Shown one piece after another: positions 5,020 to 7,702 of a stretch of 7,702 nt of DNA. The notes below the pieces were generated by a model. It had not been told where the DNA came from and did not search any database. It saw nothing but the letters and a program-made list of their open reading frames with translations. Made by a program: the position numbers and the translations under genes. Numbering within the stretch: position 1 is the first letter of the stretch; each line of letters opens with the position of its first letter. The DNA is from a bacterium (GTDB taxonomy: Bacteria; Planctomycetota; Planctomycetia; Pirellulales; Pirellulaceae): assembly GCA_030432015.1 (NCBI GenBank), contig JAUIHJ010000402.1:1-7702 (forward strand). The letters are read 5' to 3'.

Positions 5020-7377
5020 CTATTGTCGCAGCCAGTGTGAGATCACGTGTCGGGCGTTCTTGGCCAAATCCTGGTGCGCGGCTTCGCCAATCGCTTCGAT
5101 TGCCTCGCCTTGGTTCACAAATTCATGTGCCATCAGATAGGACTTCAGGCTCATGACAAGCTGCCGAGCACGTTCGGCGGCGTCGTGTCGGCGGCGGTCG
5201 CGTTGTCGCTTCAGCCGCACAACGACATTGATCGCGGTGCGCTGGTATGAGCCGCTCTGTTTGCCTTCGCTGGGCATGCTGCATGCTCGCAGCGTCAGTT
5301 CGATGACCAGCGGGACGGCCCGGTCATTCCAGCGTTTCAACAGCGGCGTGTTGTGTCCATCGATCAGCAGGATAACACGATGATCTTCCGTGTTGATCAC
5401 CTCGGCGCCATGGTCGGCGACGAAGCCTCGCAGCTTTTCCGCCGTGATTTTCAGCGGCATCACGGTCATCAAGCTTCGCTCGAGCAAGCTCGCGTTGGGC
5501 GGCCCGGCCAGCCAGGTGAAGAGGTTGAATTTGGGTTTGTGGGATTCTTCGTCGGAGACGCCTGTTCCTAACTGCACCACCACATTCCGGCCGTTATCCT
5601 TGGCCTGCAACAGTGCTCGGTCGGCGCGGCGGAGAAAGGTCTCGGGCGTGTCCCCTCCCTGGACTTCGGTCACGCCAAAGCTGGCGGTCAAGCATTTGTT
5701 GTCCAGCGGAGGAAGGGGGCGCGACGCGAGTGCGGTCCGCGCCTCGTTGGCCCGCCGCGTCGCGGTGGCGTTATCACAATGGGCGCACAGCAGGGCGAAT
5801 TCTTCGCCGCCGTACCGGGCCACGAGGTCACCGGCCCGTGCGTGACGTTGAAGCAATTCCGCGAACAAAACCAAGGCTTCGTCGCCCGCTTGATGGCCAT
5901 AGGTGTCGTTGATGCGTTTGAAATGGTCAATGTCACACATGATCATGCTGCAGGTTACCCCCTGTTCTTTGTGGGCGTCGACGAACAGTGGGAGCAGGCG
6001 ATCGAACTCGGCGCGATTGGCGACTTTCGTCAGCGGATCGCGCGTGGCTTTTTCGTACAGGACCTGGACGCGTTCTTCCAGCGTGATCTGGGTCGACGCG
6101 TCATGAATCACCAGCGTGACTCCTGAAATGGTGGAGTCCGATGCCAACACCGGAGCAACATGGGCGTCCACGGCGATCTGCTTCCGATTGCCACCTCGGA
6201 TGATCAAACGCCGCATTGTCTGCACGCCGCTGTAAAGGGCCTGCGCAATCGGGCATTCCTTGTCCCGCAGCGAGCGACCGTGCTCGTCGCAGAGTTCCAG
6301 CAGGGCAGGGGACCAGTGCTTGAGTTGCACGCTTGATTCGGAGATGCCCGTCATGCGTTCGGCGGCGCGATTCCAGAGTAGAATTCTCAATTGCGCGTCG
6401 ACAAAAATGACGCCGTCATGCATGTTCTGGAGTAATTGTGCGTTGAATGGCATGCTGCCGACCGTTGACGGAGCTTGTTCGCGTTCTGTGTTGGTGGCGT
6501 TCCAGCACCAGAGCGTATTGCTCGAAGCCGGCGAAAGTTCCTCCAGCCATTTGCGGGCGTGGGCCGCGTCAACTTGAACTCGACCGCAATCCAGCAGTTC
6601 GCAGAAATCGTGCACCAGATCCGGGTCGAACTGGGTTCCCGCGCAGGCGAACAATTCCGCCGTAGCCCGTTCGACGGACATCGCGGGGCGGTAGACGCGA
6701 TCGGTGGTCATCGAGTCATATGCGTCGACGATCGCGATCATGCGGGCCCCGAGCGACAGCGGATCGGTGGTTGGCAGCCCGTTGTCGGTAGCGGCGTGCT
6801 GGCAGTCGCGGTCGTACCAGACACTGGCGTTTTGGACGGTCCGAATGAGTTCGGTCGAATTGCTGCAGCCAGCCAGAATCTTGCGTCCAATTTCGCGGTG
6901 CCGATTCATCGCCTCGGCCTCATCATTGGTCAGCTTTCCCGGCTTTTCGAGAATCACGTCGGCGACGCCGATCTTCCCGATATCGTGCAAGAGGGCGGCG
7001 ATTTCGATGATGTCTCGTGTTTCGGCGGATAACTCCATCGTTTGCAACCACGAGGAAACTCCCAGGGCGACGCGCAGGCTGTGGGAGGCGGTCGCTGCGT
7101 GCTTCGAGCGAAGTGCGATGAACAGGCTGGTGGCGATGCCCAGCCGGGCACGCAATTGTTCAACAGGCGGCAGGTCACCCTCGAGGGTTGGTTGCGGATC
7201 GGCGACGGGTCGTTGCAGGTCGACATGGGACGGCGGATCGCTGGGGGGGCTCGCCGGCGGCGCGCCGGCGCCTGCGTCCAGCGTGTTCAGCAATGTCGAA
7301 AAGGCTTCGAGCCGCCCCGCGCCGTTGTCGGTCTGGTGCGGCGTGGAATTCGAAGTCGGGTCGCCCGAATTGATCAT
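5020..7377 (-). CDS. HD (degenerate HD-GYP) / PAS / GGDEF signalling protein, diguanylate cyclase
   Basis: This 785-residue soluble protein likely synthesises cyclic di-GMP. Residues 1-75 are Pro/Ser/Asp-rich and disordered. Residues about 76-285 are HD-GYP-like: His99 (SHSLRVA), His131-Asp132 (HDIGKIGVAD), His160 (HREIG) and Asp218 (AIVDAYDSMT) are kept. The HHExxDGxGYP segment expected near 186-202 reads VWYDRDCQHAATDNGLP, so two His ligands and GYP are gone and phosphodiesterase activity is doubtful. Residues about 310-430 are a PAS domain (DGVIFVDAQLRILLWNRAAE). A signalling helix at about 431-446 leads into GGDEF, about 447-603: DPLTKVANR, the metal site with Asp482 (CDIDHFKRINDTYGH), the active loop GGEEF at 523-527, and an inhibitory site RAGD at 514-517 placed five residues before it. 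Residues about 604-785 are an unassigned extension. ATG 7375-7377 is chosen because the 77 residues upstream, from an ATG at 7608, are Arg-rich and unlike protein. No clear Shine-Dalgarno is seen, so the start is moderately sure. Confidence 0.93.
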   Translation of the reverse strand: MINSGDPTSNSTPHQTDNGAGRLEAFSTLLNTLDAGAGAPPASPPSDPPSHVDLQRPVADPQPTLEGDLPPVEQLRARLGIATSLFIALRSKHAATASHSLRVALGVSSWLQTMELSAETRDIIEIAALLHDIGKIGVADVILEKPGKLTNDEAEAMNRHREIGRKILAGCSNSTELIRTVQNASVWYDRDCQHAATDNGLPTTDPLSLGARMIAIVDAYDSMTTDRVYRPAMSVERATAELFACAGTQFDPDLVHDFCELLDCGRVQVDAAHARKWLEELSPASSNTLWCWNATNTEREQAPSTVGSMPFNAQLLQNMHDGVIFVDAQLRILLWNRAAERMTGISESSVQLKHWSPALLELCDEHGRSLRDKECPIAQALYSGVQTMRRLIIRGGNRKQIAVDAHVAPVLASDSTISGVTLVIHDASTQITLEERVQVLYEKATRDPLTKVANRAEFDRLLPLFVDAHKEQGVTCSMIMCDIDHFKRINDTYGHQAGDEALVLFAELLQRHARAGDLVARYGGEEFALLCAHCDNATATRRANEARTALASRPLPPLDNKCLTASFGVTEVQGGDTPETFLRRADRALLQAKDNGRNVVVQLGTGVSDEESHKPKFNLFTWLAGPPNASLLERSLMTVMPLKITAEKLRGFVADHGAEVINTEDHRVILLIDGHNTPLLKRWNDRAVPLVIELTLRACSMPSEGKQSGSYQRTAINVVVRLKRQRDRRRHDAAERARQLVMSLKSYLMAHEFVNQGEAIEAIGEAAHQDLAKNARHVISHWLRQ

Positions 7378-7702
7378 GATGCCATCAACGTTTCGGTGGT
7401 CGCGGTCGCTACGAAGGCAATTTCCCTTGCCCCCAGCGGTACAACGTGTTGTCCGTCGTGCCTCTGAAAACCTACGTCGCCCCAAATGCAACGTCAAAAT
7501 TCTTCGCCTGTCAAAACTTACATCACCGGCGCCCTGCGGCGGCCGAGGGGAGCGGCACCCGGCGCACCTCGCTGTCAGCCAGGAAATTCTCGACGCCAAC
7601 GCCCGCAATCGGTGCCCGGCCGGTTATGTCGGTCGTGTCGGCCGGAGGGGCTGCACCAGCGGAGATTCACGTTGGCGCGCCGAATAACCGAAGAATGCCT
7701 CA
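7378..7702. other. Upstream region of the signalling gene
   Basis: I see no separate gene here. The minus frame stays open beyond the chosen start, but the product is Arg-rich. A pair of GTCAAAA copies lies at 7493-7499 and 7511-7517 (plus strand), 18 nt apart; on the minus strand these read TTTTGAC. Confidence 0.45.
7469..7497 (-). promoter_or_regulatory. Candidate sigma-70-like promoter of the signalling gene
   Basis: On the minus strand TTGACG (7492-7497) is followed after 17 nt by TAGGTT (7469-7474). The -35 fits the consensus well, the -10 only partly (3 of 6). A perfect TTGACA lies a further 18 nt upstream (7510-7515) but has no better -10. The implied leader is about 85 nt. This is suggestive only. 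Confidence 0.3.

Noticed and set aside
7378..7608. N-terminal extension of the GGDEF protein to an ATG at 7608
   Set aside because: The extra 77 residues are Arg-rich without structure and contain the best promoter-like hexamers. The ATG at 7377 begins a typical disordered acidic head instead.
6704..7687. 327-residue plus-strand open frame over the N-terminal half of the HD/PAS/GGDEF gene
   Set aside because: It is a mirror of a GC-rich gene with unmistakable HD and PAS motifs on the minus strand, and its own product looks random.
1..7702. Defence island, biosynthetic cluster or mobile element
   Set aside because: No transposase, integrase, nuclease, toxin-antitoxin pair, flanking inverted repeats or CRISPR-like regular repeats were seen. 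The genes are individually ordinary in type and separately terminated.

Overview
The window looks like a piece of a GC-rich bacterial chromosome. A planctomycete (Pirellulales-like) is the best guess. This rests on the small, widely spaced genes, the Tyr/Pro/Gly/Ser-rich lipoprotein, the TPR membrane protein, the several genes without a clear Shine-Dalgarno, and a GGDEF protein with an unassigned C-terminal extension. No 16S or other marker gene is present, so the taxonomy is inference. I see no mobile element, CRISPR array, rRNA or tRNA gene.

Layout: positions 1-56 may hold the last codons of a plus-strand gene. Positions 121-1047 (minus) encode a single-pass membrane protein with about six TPR units. 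It diverges across a 230 nt gap from a small plus-strand gene (1278-1604, GTG start) whose C-terminal half resembles the ribosomal protein L7/L12 C-terminal domain. A second small plus-strand ORF (1877-2107) follows a stretch with two dyad symmetries. Positions 2108-2453 contain no convincing gene, but they hold an imperfect repeated 15-mer.

Three unlinked minus-strand genes follow. They are a low-complexity secreted lipoprotein (2569-3498), a Mn-type superoxide dismutase (3976-4602) and a 785-residue HD / PAS / GGDEF signalling protein (5020-7377). The lipoprotein and the dismutase each end in a textbook intrinsic terminator. The TPR gene and the signalling gene instead end in a GC-only hairpin placed right after the stop, with no U-tract.

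The genes do not form an evident operon or pathway. Each major gene has a long non-coding flank and most have their own terminator-like structure, so they are probably transcribed separately. The least ordinary item is the signalling protein: its GGDEF domain looks catalytically intact with a product-inhibition site, its HD-GYP-like domain has lost the HHExxDGxGYP segment, and its last 180 residues match no domain I can name. I do not see evidence for a multi-gene novel system here.
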